Part shown: piece after piece, positions 1-10,196 of the stretch | How the letters are laid out: each line of letters opens with the position of its first letter | Position numbering within the stretch: position 1 is the first letter of the stretch | Assembly (NCBI GenBank): GCA_019155205.2 | Contig: JAHNZQ020003148.1 | Span: 6,071-70,070, forward strand | Direction: 5' to 3' | Origin: Gracilaria vermiculophylla | Lineage: Eukaryota > Rhodophyta > Florideophyceae > Gracilariales > Gracilariaceae | DNA: 64,000 bases | Translations under genes and position numbers: made by a program | The notes under the pieces: generated by a model | Seen by the model: only the letters and a program-made list of their open reading frames with translations | Databases searched by the model: none | Told to the model about the DNA's origin: nothing

Positions 1-430
1 TGTACAGCGACTTTGGCGTTAATCTCTGAATGCGTTGCGCCACGTCGGTGGCGTTCGCTTCGGCTGGATGAGACGGGGGTGTGTTCACCATTGCGTCTGG
101 AACGGACGAAGGCGAAGAAGATGGAGATTAGCGATGATGACGGGTTCTCATGTAGAGTTTATTGGCAATAAGTGCTAAGAACGTACGATCAAGGGCTTTT
201 AAACTCCCCTGGGTGCCGTCTTCGAGACAAAGGTGAGTGACTACTATGCTCAGAACAGCAACGGAGCGTTCTCAAAGAGAATATACATTTGCGTATCTAC
301 GTTGTTCTGCGTCGGGCGTGCCCAAACAGCGCGCGCAGGTGAGCTATGGCAGCTGGGGTCTTACCGCGCTTACCAGGTGCGCGCGTGCGAGCCGACGCTG
401 CGCTCGATGCTGCGGCGGCGTGACGTGCGC
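1..430. repeat. Direct repeat copy 1 (window edge)
   Basis: This segment matches 2425-2860 almost base for base, with scattered substitutions and small indels. It includes the minus-strand start of the coiled-coil ORF seen whole at 2033-2575. In this copy that start is broken by an in-frame TAA about eight codons after the ATG at 152-154. The copy is cut by the window edge. The arrangement indicates a tandem duplication of about 2.4 kb enclosing the rRNA dimethyltransferase relic. Confidence 0.85.
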
Positions 431-926
431 TCAAACAAAGTTTGTCTTTGTCCAACTCATCGTTTGTGTTTTCATACTGGGAGCATCCTGGAATCACTGA
501 TACGCGATCTACATTTCTGCGAGATTTCGTCTTCAGCCCTTGCGCCTAGTGATACATTATGAAACCGTCGCGGAATGGACCAGGTCGAAATGAAAGGATA
601 AAGTCACGCTTTGAGGTAAAACCGAGACTTATTTTTCTTGACCATATTCAAAAGCTTTGGGTTCAGGATGCCAGTATATAGTCACTGAAAAAGAGTGCGG
701 CAGTTCCAACGGCAGGGACAAGTTGCAGACAGGAGCCATTTTAGGCCCTACATTTATATAGCCGGTTTACGTTGCTCACAGAGAATCCGCATGGCGAATA
801 GATTTGTCATTGACGAAACTGCTTAGCTCGCGACCATGCCTGTGTTTACAAGTCTGTGGTTTCCACATCTCCGCGCAAGATACTCTGCATTATACTCATG
901 GCAGGTGAAGAAATGCGGAAATTGAG
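431..926. other. Intergenic, no gene seen
   Basis: Only short overlapping ORFs occur here and none has a recognisable domain. It separates the first direct repeat from the 3' end of the minus-strand KsgA relic. Confidence 0.5.
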
Positions 927-1934
927 CTATCTCCAAACTGAATGCCAGGCGTTTTCCTTCCTACCTCGGTCTTTTTTCAGACCGTCTGAGTACAGGAAGT
1001 GGGCAATATGTAAGAACTGTATCGGTTTCAACTCCTCCGGCCTCTTCAAGTCCCATCCATTTGGCAGTTCTCTGCCGTTGCAAATGGTCTTCAAAGCATT
1101 TCGAAGACGTTTACGTCTCTGATTGAACGCAGGTTTTACGACAGTGCGAAGCACTCGATTCATTGGCACATTGGTGCTGTCAAATCGCGGATGAGGGGTG
1201 AATCGTAGTTGAACCATTGCGGACGTGACCTCAGATACTGGGAAAAATGCGGTGTTCGGAACAGAGAAACGAATTTAAGGCTGTGCGTACAGTTGGGATA
1301 TAACAGATAGAATGCCATACGAACGACAATTTGGCTTTGCGGTAACACGTTGAGCAACTTCTTTTTGCATCGTGACCAACGCGGTGAATATTGCGTTGTC
1401 CGGGGCTTCCAACAGAGAGAACAAAATCTGTGACACTATATCGTACAGGAGATTGCCTATGACAGCGAGAGAAGAACATAACTGCGTGGGAAATGCGTTC
1501 CAATCAAGCTGCAACACGTCGGCGTGATGAAGATTCAAATGCGCATGTCGGGAGTGAAGATGTTGAACAGCCCTTTTATCGATCTCAACAGCATGCATAT
1601 TGGGATAATGTTCTATCAATCTATCCGTGAGCGCGCCCAAACCAGGACCGACCTCAACGACAGTTGGCAATGGGTCCGTCTGTTGCACAGCATTTCGAAA
1701 CGACGTGATGATACGATCGATGATTTGCTTGTCACGCAAGACGTTTCGACTGAGTGACTACTTCGGGTGAATTGAACGTGGCGGCTGTGGCGGCGTGAAC
1801 GAGAATGGCGGCGGTGAGGATAGGGTACAGCGTGGTGGATTGAGGCGAGAAGTGGTTGGAAGAATGGGACGGTATGAGAAAAGACGCAGCGCTGAGGGCG
1901 GCGCGAAGGCGCTGGGCAAATGGCGCGCGGGCAT
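927..1934 (-). pseudogene. ksgA-like: Plastid-type rRNA adenine dimethyltransferase (KsgA/Dim1 family) with two in-frame stops
   Basis: The reading frame from the ATG at 1934 gives a 336-codon SAM-dependent rRNA adenine N6-dimethyltransferase, which would modify the 3' end of small-subunit rRNA. The first ~57 codons are rich in Pro, Ser and Arg with almost no acid, like a plastid or mitochondrial transit peptide. SAM motif I (EVGPGLGALT) lies near codon 94. The NLPY-type catalytic motif reads NLLY near codon 161. The C-terminal part keeps the family pattern VPNTAFFP and QRRKRLRNALK. Two nonsense codons interrupt an otherwise continuous frame: TAG at 1758-1760, where relatives have PKKSLGQ, and TAA at 1275-1277. 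No frameshift is needed. I infer a recently dead or organelle-rRNA paralogue gene; sequencing error at two sites is the alternative. Confidence 0.85.
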
Positions 1935-2032
1935 GACAGGAAATCTGTAAACCTAAAATATCTGCGTGCGCGAGCGGCGTGGACGAAATGGTGTAGCTGC
2001 TGAAGGGCGTGGCGGCAATTTACTTATCGGCG

Positions 2033-2575
2033 CTAACGCCTAAGGTGAACGCGACACGGCGTTCCACCAACACCGCAAAAGTAACAAGCGGTTTCGGCAG
2101 TTACGTCCATTTCCGACGAAAGATATGAAGCGTACGGAGTATCGCCGCGGCTGCGTTTACGGCGGTGGAACTGATGGGCGCCCAAGAACTGCTTCATATC
2201 CTGTTTACGACCTTCCTCAGAAGTGATCTTCTTCATAACCATTACCATCTCTTTCTTTAAAATCTTTAGTTTATTTTTCACTTCCTCCATCCCTTCCATG
2301 ATCTTCTTGATATTCATATTCATCTCCTCAAGCCTTGGAGGAACCGAGTCAACGCGTAGCGTGAGCTCTTCCAAATCAGCCATGTTCACCGGCTGTTCGA
2401 CCTTTTCCAGCAAAGAGCGAACCGTGTGCAGGGATTTCGGCGTCAACTTATGAATGCGTTGCGCCACATCGGTGGCGTTTGCTTCTGCGGGATGAGATGG
2501 GGGTGTGTTCACCATTGCGTCTGGAATGAACGAAGTCGAAGAAGGTGAAGAATAGCGATGATAACTGGTTCTCAT
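2033..2575 (-). CDS. Unknown 180-aa coiled-coil protein
   Basis: The ORF starts at ATG 2575 or at an internal ATG (MVNTPP) 20 codons later. It has a Ser/Pro-rich head and then a long charged heptad region with many Met, Lys and Glu residues (about residues 60-120), which predicts a coiled coil. It ends in a short Cys-containing tail (CYFCGVGG). I do not recognise a family. The start region is duplicated at the window edge, where it carries a stop. Its promoter side faces the broken gene at 2686-3489 on the same strand. It may be an expressed host gene or part of an unclassified repeat. Confidence 0.45.
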   Translation of the reverse strand: MRTSYHRYSSPSSTSFIPDAMVNTPPSHPAEANATDVAQRIHKLTPKSLHTVRSLLEKVEQPVNMADLEELTLRVDSVPPRLEEMNMNIKKIMEGMEEVKNKLKILKKEMVMVMKKITSEEGRKQDMKQFLGAHQFHRRKRSRGDTPYASYLSSEMDVTAETACYFCGVGGTPCRVHLRR

Positions 2576-2860
2576 GTGGGATTCATTCGCAATAAGTGCT
2601 AAGAACGTACGATCAAGGGGTTTTAAACTCCCCTGGGTCCCGTCGTCGAGACAAAGGTGAGTGACTACGTTTATGCTCAGAATAGCTACGGAGCGTTCTC
2701 AAAGAGAATATACTTTTGAGCATCTACTTTGTTCTGCGTCGGGCGTGCCCAAACAGCGGGCGCAGGTGACCTACGGCTGCTGATGGTGGTGGCGGCGCGG
2801 GCGGGGTTGCGCTCGCTGCAATCACTGCACTCGATGCTGCAGCGGCGTGACGCGCGCGCT
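2425..2860. repeat. Direct repeat copy 2
   Basis: This is the internal partner of the repeat at 1-430. It spans the 5' part of the coiled-coil ORF and the 3' end of the upstream minus-strand pseudogene, so the duplicated unit joins the two genes. Confidence 0.85.
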
Positions 2861-3489
2861 TGCGTTGCGATCTCAAGCACGAGCATGATATCGCGCATCG
2901 CCACGGCCGCGTGATGCAGCGGAGCGCAATCCAATGCAGTCATTCCTAAAGGAACGTGACGCGGTGAAATAAAATGTCCTGCTGGACCAGTAACTTTCCA
3001 CTGATGCACTTGCATACAACCATTCAGAGGACTGAACGTCATACAGGTTTCCTATTGTCGACCATGAGCAATAGTTGATTGGCAGGTTGTATGCAGATTT
3101 TGATCATCTGGCTGCTCCTGCAAAATTTGCATGTTAGGTGGTGTATTAATCGCTTCGTCTTCAGCAGGTTGGATGATACTCGCGTCAATGGACTGATTTT
3201 CTTCTTCTGCAGCGTCCAGGGTCTCGTCAACACCAGTACCGAGTTTGACACTTGATAAAGGTATAGTAACTTCTTTCTCACGATTGGGTAAACTGAAGTT
3301 TACCGTCAAAAACGTCAGATTTCGATTGTTGATACTGCGAACACCAACTTTTTGAACTATTCCTCTGACCGTTGTGGACTTCCACAAAGATCCATAGTAG
3401 CGTTTACACTCCGCGTCACTGGTAACCAGGCGAGCGCGGCTGTTGACAGTTGCTCCAGCACTTCTGCGAGGATCTGTGGACGATGCCAT
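2686..3489 (-). pseudogene. Unknown protein gene with one in-frame TAG
   Basis: The ATG at 3489 opens a 145-codon ORF that stops at TAG 3052-3054. The same frame then continues for another 122 codons to 2686, so this looks like one gene split by a nonsense codon. The first half has a basic N-terminus and a beta-rich stretch ending in an acidic, Glu-rich segment. The second half contains PLGMTALDCAPLHHAAV, which loosely resembles one ankyrin repeat (G-TALHxAA). No family can be named. Its 3' end is duplicated in the direct repeat at 1-430. Confidence 0.5.
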
Positions 3490-3657
3490 GGTTTACGAAT
3501 GTTGTTGACGGCTCTGATTGATGTAATAGTCACAATTCACCCTTTGTTGTTGTGGACACAGTTAAGCCCTGCCGGCGTCGACACCATGATAAGGATATCA
3601 GAACAAAAAAAAGGAAAATTTTTAATGTTTTCACCTAATTACAAAGTAATTTAACTT

Positions 3658-3693
3658 GACCTCATATGGGGTCCTTTGACCCCATATGAGGTC
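3658..3693. repeat. Perfect 16-bp inverted repeat with 4-bp loop
   Basis: The arm GACCTCATATGGGGTC is followed by CTTT and then its exact reverse complement. A related imperfect palindrome with the same GACCTCAT core lies at 40810-40858, and a half site occurs near 40415. It sits about 20 bp outside the dispersed repeat that starts at 3714. It could be the hairpin end of a mobile element or a binding site. Confidence 0.9.
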
Positions 3694-3713
3694 GCTGTTC
3701 AGATAGACAATAG

Positions 3714-4405
3714 CGTCCCATGTCCATGTTTGCATGATGACCCCACTCCATCATTTCCTGCCTCTGCTTATTTGTAGATCTTGCTGTTTTTCACCACCCT
3801 TACAGACAACGTTACACTTTTCCTACGCAGTCTCGTGTGTGCTATTATGCCCACTGCCTATGGGGTTCCTTCTTGATGGATTTTTCACAAACAAGTATTC
3901 CTTAGGTTCCCCAGTGTGCCAGTTATTGGATTTTTACCTTTAGTTACGGCAAATACCTTGCTGACGGATCATTTCCTTGGTTACCAAGCGCAAACTGACG
4001 TTTCCTGGTTAAAACCAAGCGCCACAGCACCCCACATGACCCACATCATGGCGGCAAATGCACAGACTTACGTAGCGCACACGCCATGCGCGTGCCACGC
4101 GCGTGCAGGACACGCACTTGTCAAAAACGAAGCAGAACCAAGCGCAAACGGGGGTTGCAAATCTAGATTTTTCATAATTGCGCTTGGTTTTTGGGCCGAA
4201 CTTGATTTGCATTAAATTTAGCCAGAAATTGACAATGTCGAAAATTACTCATATGCAACGCGCAGCGCTTCGTCGCCTATTTGCAGTACAAAAATCCTAC
4301 ATACAGTGATTGCACCACAAAATCAACGTTTCCTGTCGGAACCGAAAGCTAACTTACGCTCCACAAAACCAGGCGCAAACCCATACTCCGGATGAACACT
4401 ATTGT
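3714..4405 (+). repeat. Dispersed ~690-bp repeat, copy 1
   Basis: This is collinear with 27358-28050 at roughly 80% identity by eye, from the shared start AGCGTCCCAT to the shared end near CGAGTGAACAC. It contains GCGCTTGG motifs in inverted orientation and a GC-rich semi-palindrome of CGCGTGCC words. A diverged piece recurs near 5031-5130. Short ORFs inside it track the repeat and have no recognised domain. Confidence 0.8.
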
Positions 4406-4410
4406 AAGAG

Positions 4411-4853
4411 TCAGGTACAAGTCCTTCCAGAGCCAGTGACGCCGCACATTCTCAACTCCCATTTAGAAAACCGCTAAGCTTTCTTCGTGGAATAGTTGCC
4501 GTCGCCCACAAAGTACTGATTCCCTGTCATGCGATAGGTAGTGTCCTCCGCGCCTTGGTGGTACACTAATGTAAAGGGAAACGTTGCAGTCCATAAGCCC
4601 AGTCAATCTTGAGTATGTCTAGCTCAGTGGTTTAGACTGGCAATCTTTTGCTCATTGGTCGTGCGTTCAATTCCCATTGATGTAGGTTCAATTCCTACTC
4701 TGGCAGGACATTTGTCATTGGGAGTGGCTCCCCTTAATTGGTAGTTAGCTCGTTTAAAGAGAAGACTTTGTCTCTGGGGACTGACACCCCCTAGATTCAG
4801 GAACAAGTCCCTCCAGAGCAAGCGACGCCGCACATTCTCAACTCCCATTTAGA
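4411..4853 (+). mobile_element. tRNA-like SINE/TRIM-like unit between 57-bp direct repeats
   Basis: A 57-bp direct repeat with about four mismatches lies at 4411-4467 and 4797-4853. Between the copies, near 4617-4705, are a pol III A-box-like word TAGCTCAGTGG and a B box GGTTCAATTCC, with a second partial B-box-like word before it. The stretch cannot fold as a proper tRNA, so it is a tRNA-derived relic and not a working tRNA gene. The layout fits a SINE or a terminal-repeat miniature element. Confidence 0.55.
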
Positions 4854-4870
4854 ACACCTCTGAACTTCTA

Positions 4871-4913
4871 CCCCTAAATTTTAAACCCTAAGCACTAAAC
4901 CCTAAACCCCTAA
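4871..4913. repeat. Degenerate telomere-like CCCTAAA motifs
   Basis: Several imperfect copies of the Arabidopsis-type telomere unit CCCTAAA occur within 45 bp. Similar words recur near 20205-20220 and 20563. They are too few and too diverged to be a telomere. They may mark an old subtelomeric insertion or chance. Confidence 0.45.
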
Positions 4914-5743
4914 CCACTCCTTCCCAACATATCTTCATCTCATTCAAACTAAGCTTTTCATACAATCTCTTTTTGTGACACTCACCCCCTTAACCACACT
5001 TTTTCCCTTGATGATTCGCATCATTCAGTACTTATACCACCAAATCCACGTTTCCTGTTGGAGTCAAGCGCAAGCTTACGATCGACAACACCAAACACAA
5101 ACAAATGTTTTTCGTGTATACTTTTATAAGAGTTGACTTCCATACTCCGGGTCGACGATCCAGACTGCTTTTCATCTCCGACTCTTCATTATACGCCGAT
5201 GTTCACTCGAATAACTATCATTAAATTGAAGCGCAACTGCTAATTATTGATAAACTGTACTAAAGAAGTAAAAAAAAATTACTTCTTACGTTAGGTAAGC
5301 TTCTGATGAAACCATAACATTTTCGTTTTCTGGTGTTTCCACGATTTAAGGATTAAAAACAGAGTAGATGTATCATCAATAAGAACACATAGAAGGTCAT
5401 CTCTTTGTCATTTTTGTTAAATTCTAAACCCCTGATAGTTTATATGATGATTGTTTTATCATGCATTTTAAGCATTTGTTTATCTGTATGCAAAATGACT
5501 TTCAGGACAAATACTTCACGTTGAACCTCTGCGCTTTCTAAAAAGGCTTACAAAAAGCTTTTCGTGCATCTTAGTAAAACGAAATTGCCTTTCTTAATTA
5601 AAAGAATTCGATCAGTATTCTAAATGTTTTTGTAATTTTATGAAAGCAAGCATTTTGAATTTTTAATGATATTAAGATTATTCGCAAACAAAAAAGACGG
5701 CTTAGAGATTAATTGTATATTTAAATTGCAAAAATGCATCACC

Positions 5744-5784
<41 letters not shown>

Positions 5785-5943
5785 TTGAGAATGGGTTGGA
5801 TATAAAGTATTTTGAGAAGTCTTGGAAAGTTGAATAAGTTGTAATTTTCGCGTACAGAACATTACGTGAGGATTGCATGGTTTCTGTGCAAGATGTTTTT
5901 AATATTTTCAGCTTTCGTATCTGGAACCTGGAAAATGAATTTG
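4914..5943. other. AT-rich intergenic DNA
   Basis: No coding or RNA feature is supported here apart from the AT microsatellite and the diverged repeat fragment near 5031-5130. Confidence 0.6.
5744..5785. repeat. (AT)n microsatellite
   Basis: About 20 AT dinucleotides in a row with one interruption. Confidence 0.95.
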
Positions 5944-6049
5944 TCAAACACGACTTGAATGTCTTAGTATATATTCCCTAGTCCTTCCCGAGTTCCAAAA
6001 ATGGCCCATACTCCCAATGCGTTCACTCCGTCTCTCTTCTCCTCTCCGA

Positions 6050-6660
6050 TCACTCCCACGCCATGACAGCCGCTCCTGCAAACCGCGTGCCCCGCACAGC
6101 GCTGCCGCCTTCGGAATACGGGCGGAACGCGCAGAGAACCGGTTGTTCGACGTCACGCCACACGTACCATGCGAGGAGAGAAAGCACGCGGGCGGCCTCA
6201 ACGGGGGAAAGGGTGTAGGGCGGGTCGGAGCAAAGGGCGTCAGAGGCGGTGCGCGAGGCATTGGAAAGGGCGCGGTGCGTGGCGGCGAAGTCAGGGTCGG
6301 AGCAAGCGAGGTGGCGGACGGCGGGCAGGATAGCGTATACGTGGCACGGGATGTGAGGACGGCGTCGCGCGCAGCGCGAGGGTCGGTGCACAGTGCCAGA
6401 TCGGCGAGCAGCGCGGTCAACTGATGTGCTAGCGCAAATACAGCGGCGCACAGCAGGCGCACGACGCGCACGCCGTCGGGGTCGGCGAGGCGCAGCTCCT
6501 TCAGCGGCGGTCGCGCAGCGGCGCCACCAGCGCTGTGGCTGAGCACCAGCGCCGCCACCAGGCGCGCGCTCTGCGACGCGTCGATGGCTGCGCACATCTG
6601 TGCGAAACACTCGCGCGTTACCGCGAGCGCCGCCAGCTACATCGTGTCCGCGCGTCACCA
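6050..6660 (-). pseudogene. Decayed paralogue of the Ala-rich gene at 7062-9049
   Basis: The minus-strand translation contains segments that match the larger copy upstream. Examples are AAIDASQSARLVAALVLS against AGIDAALNVHMVAALVLS, LADPDGVRVVRLLCAAVFAL against a similar LVDLDG block, and CSDPDFAATHRALSNA against CSDPDFAAIPCALHNA. The pieces lie in different frames, so the copy is broken by indels. Alternating Ala/Leu helices suggest a helical-repeat protein, but I cannot name the family. Confidence 0.5.
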
Positions 6661-7061
6661 CGCCCCTGCCGCGCGCGGCGTGAGCGTGGCAAGCGGAGAG
6701 ACGAACGCACTCATTATTGGCACCAGAAGCACACGGACGGAGGCAAAAGAGCCGCGAGTGGCGGTAACGGTGGGGGTGGCGGTAACGGCAGGGGCGGGGG
6801 CCGCAGCGGGGGCAGCGATTGGGACGGCGACGGTGCCAACGGCGGCGGCGGCGAAGTCGGCAAGGGAGGAGGTGGATGTGAAAAAGTGCTGAAGTGCTTG
6901 GCATGTACGGCGGCGGCACGTATGAGCTCGTCGGGCAGTGAGTGACCTCATCGACGGTGGCGGGCAAGAAGAGGAGCGGCAGTAATGCACGGCCATGATA
7001 CCAGCAAATGACACATGAGAGCACACACTAGCTGTCGAGCTTTCGTCCAGCGCGAGCGCGC

Positions 7062-7404
7062 TCAGCACTGTTGGTGGTCGCCGGCGGGGAGCGCGTCGGC
7101 GGCGCAAAGCGCGGCCATTGGCTGGTGGCTGCACAGCGCGAGGGCGTCGAGGCAACACTCCGAGAGCGCGCCACGTATGTCTTCGAACCAGCGTTCGTGA
7201 ACTAACACACCCTCCAAGCGTCCAGCTGCAGCTGCGTGGCGCATTGCTCGTCCACAACCACGCGCCTCACGTGGTGCACAAAGATGCACGCCACGCAGCG
7301 CCCCAGGTGCTCTACGTCGCTGGTCAGGCAATACATGGCGCTTTGCTCGCCATTGTGGCTGGCGGTGGCTAACAGCTGCACCAGGTAGTTGATGTGTGAC
7401 GGCG

Positions 7405-7436
<32 letters not shown>

Positions 7437-9049
7437 GACGACGGCGACGGCGACAGCGCGGTGGCGGCGGAGAGCGACGGCGGCTGCGAGGTGCTGAGCG
7501 CGGTCAGCTGCTAAAATGCGGGCGTACAACAGCTCGTCGGCGCGCTGGCACAGGTGGCGCAACAACCTCGACAGCAGTGCATGGTGTGCGCCAAGGAGCC
7601 GTACGTCCATGTTATGCTCGGCGGGCCTGGCGTCGGACACGCGCCTGCACAAAAGCGTGACGCGAGCGAGCGCAAAGTAGTTAAGCGCCAACGCGAGGGC
7701 ACTTTCGGTCACGAATCGTGCCAGGCGCTGGAGCAGCGCTGCGGGAGTCCAAGAGAGCGCGAACCACTCGCCATTGCTGGAAAGCTGTGGGAGGGCAGCC
7801 ACGACGGCTGCGCTGTGCGTGGGCTTGGCGGTCAAACCGGCTGGCAGAGGAGCGTTGAGGGTGGCATCGTGCTCACGCTCGGCGGATTCACTGAAGGAGG
7901 TTGTGAGCGTTTGTGAGACGCTGTTCAGCACTTGGGTGAGTTGAGGGTACGGATGCGGTGGCCTACAAGAGTCCAACTGATCGAAGGGGGCAGTGGGGGC
8001 GAGGGCGTCGGAGCGGCTGTGCAGCACGTCGTTGGGGCTAATCTGGTGAGTGACAGGTGCCACAAAGGCGCTCTTGACCACATGGGCGGCCTAATGCAGG
8101 AAAGGCGCCCATTCGACGCCGTCGTCTACGTCGAAGAGCTCACGGAAGTGAGAGGCGACGGAGTGCAACTCGGGCACGTGCTTGGTGCTGGCACGCGCGA
8201 TGTACGCGGCAGCAAGGTCGCAAGCGGGACCACGCAGGGCGATGGATGGTGCTGAGTTTAGCGCGATGCTGGTAGCGGCGTCAGCAAAGAGGTGTTCACG
8301 GAGGACGTCGAAGCTGTCACCGAGCAGCAGGCGCACGCGGGCGGAGTCAAGGGAGGAGAGAGCCTCGGGCAAGTCGAAGCGGAGGGCGTCAGAGTCGGCG
8401 TGGGCGGCATTATGGAGGGCGCAAGGTATGGCGGCGAAGTCGGGGTCGGAGCAAACGCGGTGCTGCACAGCGAGCAGGACGGCGTCAACGTGGCGTGTTA
8501 TTTACGGACGGCGGCGCGTGTGGCGCGAGGGTCGATGCACAGCACCACATCGGTGCGCAGAGGCGGCATCTGGCACGTGAGCGCAAACGCAGCGACGCGC
8601 AGCAGGCGCACGGTGCACAAGCCGTCGAGGTCGACGAGTCGCATGCGCCACGGCTCCAGGCGCCTGGCGGCGGCGCCTGCAGCGCAGGGCTGTGGGCAGC
8701 AAGAAGCCGCGCAGCCGTGCAGCCACGCAGCCACGGAGCCACGCAGTCACGCAGCTGCGCAGCAGCGCAGGTGCACAGCTCCGGCAGCGGCGGTGGCACG
8801 GTAGTGGCGCGGTGGCGGCGCGAGCACTGTGCTCAGCACAAGCGCCGCCACCATGTGCACGTTCAGCGCCGCGTCGATGCCGGCACGCAGCTGCGTGTAG
8901 CACTGGCGCGTTGCCGCGTGTGCCGCAAGCTGCAGTGCGTCCACGCACGACCGTGGCTCAGGCGAGACCGGCAGCAGCTCATGCACGGCGAGTGAAAACA
9001 ACAGAGCGTCCCGGTGTTGCAAAGCCGCCTGCCGTACGTCTAGTTCCAT
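7062..9049 (-). pseudogene. Broken Ala-rich helical protein gene, larger copy
   Basis: A plausible start is the ATG at 9049 (MELDVRQAALQHRD). The coding pieces run down to 7062 in more than one frame. One boundary, TAG near 8091, is a pure in-frame nonsense codon: the upstream ORF of 125 codons and the downstream one of 339 codons share the frame. The product is rich in Ala and Leu, with a helical-repeat look. Simple GC-rich repeats inside it (7398-7458, and GCAGCCACG-like words near 8690-8770) have probably expanded and broken the frame. A second copy lies at 6050-6660. No family was recognised. Confidence 0.5.
7398..7458. repeat. GACGGC minisatellite
   Basis: About ten imperfect hexamers (GACGGC, GACAGC) in tandem inside the Ala-rich pseudogene, where the frame encodes an Ala-Val tract. 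Confidence 0.95.
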
Positions 9050-9456
9050 CGTCACCACCGCCGCCGCCACCGCTGCCGACGCCGCCGCCGCCGCTGCCGC
9101 CACCGCCGCCGCTGCAACCGTCGCTATCGGTGAATGCTCTGCTGCGCCGCTGCCGTCGCCGCGGTTGTCGCCGTCGCTGCGCGAGTAGAAAGCTGACAGC
9201 TGCGACGCCCGCCGCTCTGACGAGGCCGGCATTGTTCCAGCATCGACGCTGCCACGCGTAGTCGATTCCCCTCGCGGCTTCCCCTGTTAAGATCGCTTTT
9301 TTCGCATGCCAATAGCGCTCGCCGATTGCGTTTGGCGCTTGCACGTGGCGTCCGCGTGCTGCACTCGTGCATGGTGTTCTTTTCGATTGCGCTTCCCGCC
9401 ACCGCAACGTTACCCACTAGTCGCCCGCCGACCTTCCTAACCCCCGCCCTACCACC

Positions 9457-10196
9457 ATGGATCCCGTCGAGCACTACGCCAAGAAGACCAACACTGGCGA
9501 TCCCGTGCTCGGGCGCATTGCGCTTCCCGCCGGGCCATCCGCTACCACCCCCGTCTTCATCGGCAGGGTGGGCGCCGCCATTAAGAACCTCAACAAGTAC
9601 GGCGTTTTCTACGAGGCCATGGGCTACAATACCGTCTAGCTCGTCAACACCCCCTCTATCGTCTTCGCAATGCTTTCCGAAGCCAGCGCCAACTTCCTCC
9701 TCTCCGTCATGCGCATTCTCGCCCCGACGACCACCTCTCCGCCGGCGGCTTCGTCTTCCATACGTTTTTTGACGGCGGCGTCACCATCTCTCCGCATCTA
9801 TTCGACGTTTTCGCCCGTAACTGCCCGCATTTTGTCAAGGCCACTGCCCAAATCGTTGTTAAAGGGTGCAAGCACGCCATTGCCGCTATCGTCTTTGACT
9901 CAGCACGATGCTACATGCTCGTCGACGCCGGCGCCACAGCTCTGTCGCACGCCTTTGTGATTCAGCCTGGAATTGTCTTTAATCTTCTTGTCACCATCTT
10001 CACCCACTTGTCCTGAGTCCAGCACGTGTTTTTCTTCCACTTCCCCATCGTCTTCTATCGCGGTGTCACTCGCCCAATATATCCTTGCTGCGAGCAATAC
10101 ATTTTGTCATTTTCCGACCCAAAACTCGACTCTATTGCCTTCGACACTCTCTTGAAACATCGCAAAAGAGAGATAGAAAACATTCGCTTCTTCTAA
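9457..10196 (+). pseudogene. TMEM53/DUF829-like alpha/beta-hydrolase pseudogene
   Basis: The frame begins MDPVEHYAKK at ATG 9457. It shows the DUF829 pattern: an early beta strand with IGRVGAA, then the KYGVFYEAMGYNTV block, then GGFVFHTFFDGG where the nucleophile region (HxFSNGG) is expected, then VFDSARC (family IFDSAPG). The frame is cut by TAG at 9637-9639, a frameshift near 9720 and TGA at 10014-10016, and then runs to TAA 10194-10196. The Ser of the family's FSNGG box is Asp here. I infer a dead copy of a membrane-associated hydrolase-fold gene. Confidence 0.65.

Noticed and set aside
4610..4710. Functional tRNA gene
   Set aside because: A and B boxes are present, but the acceptor and anticodon stems do not pair and there are two competing B boxes.
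7398..7458. CRISPR-like array
   Set aside because: It is a contiguous hexamer repeat without spacers, inside a eukaryotic pseudogene.
6017..8990. Many long overlapping ORFs on both strands in the GC-rich region
   Set aside because: High GC depresses stop codons in all frames. Only the minus-strand frames that match between the two paralogous copies are kept.
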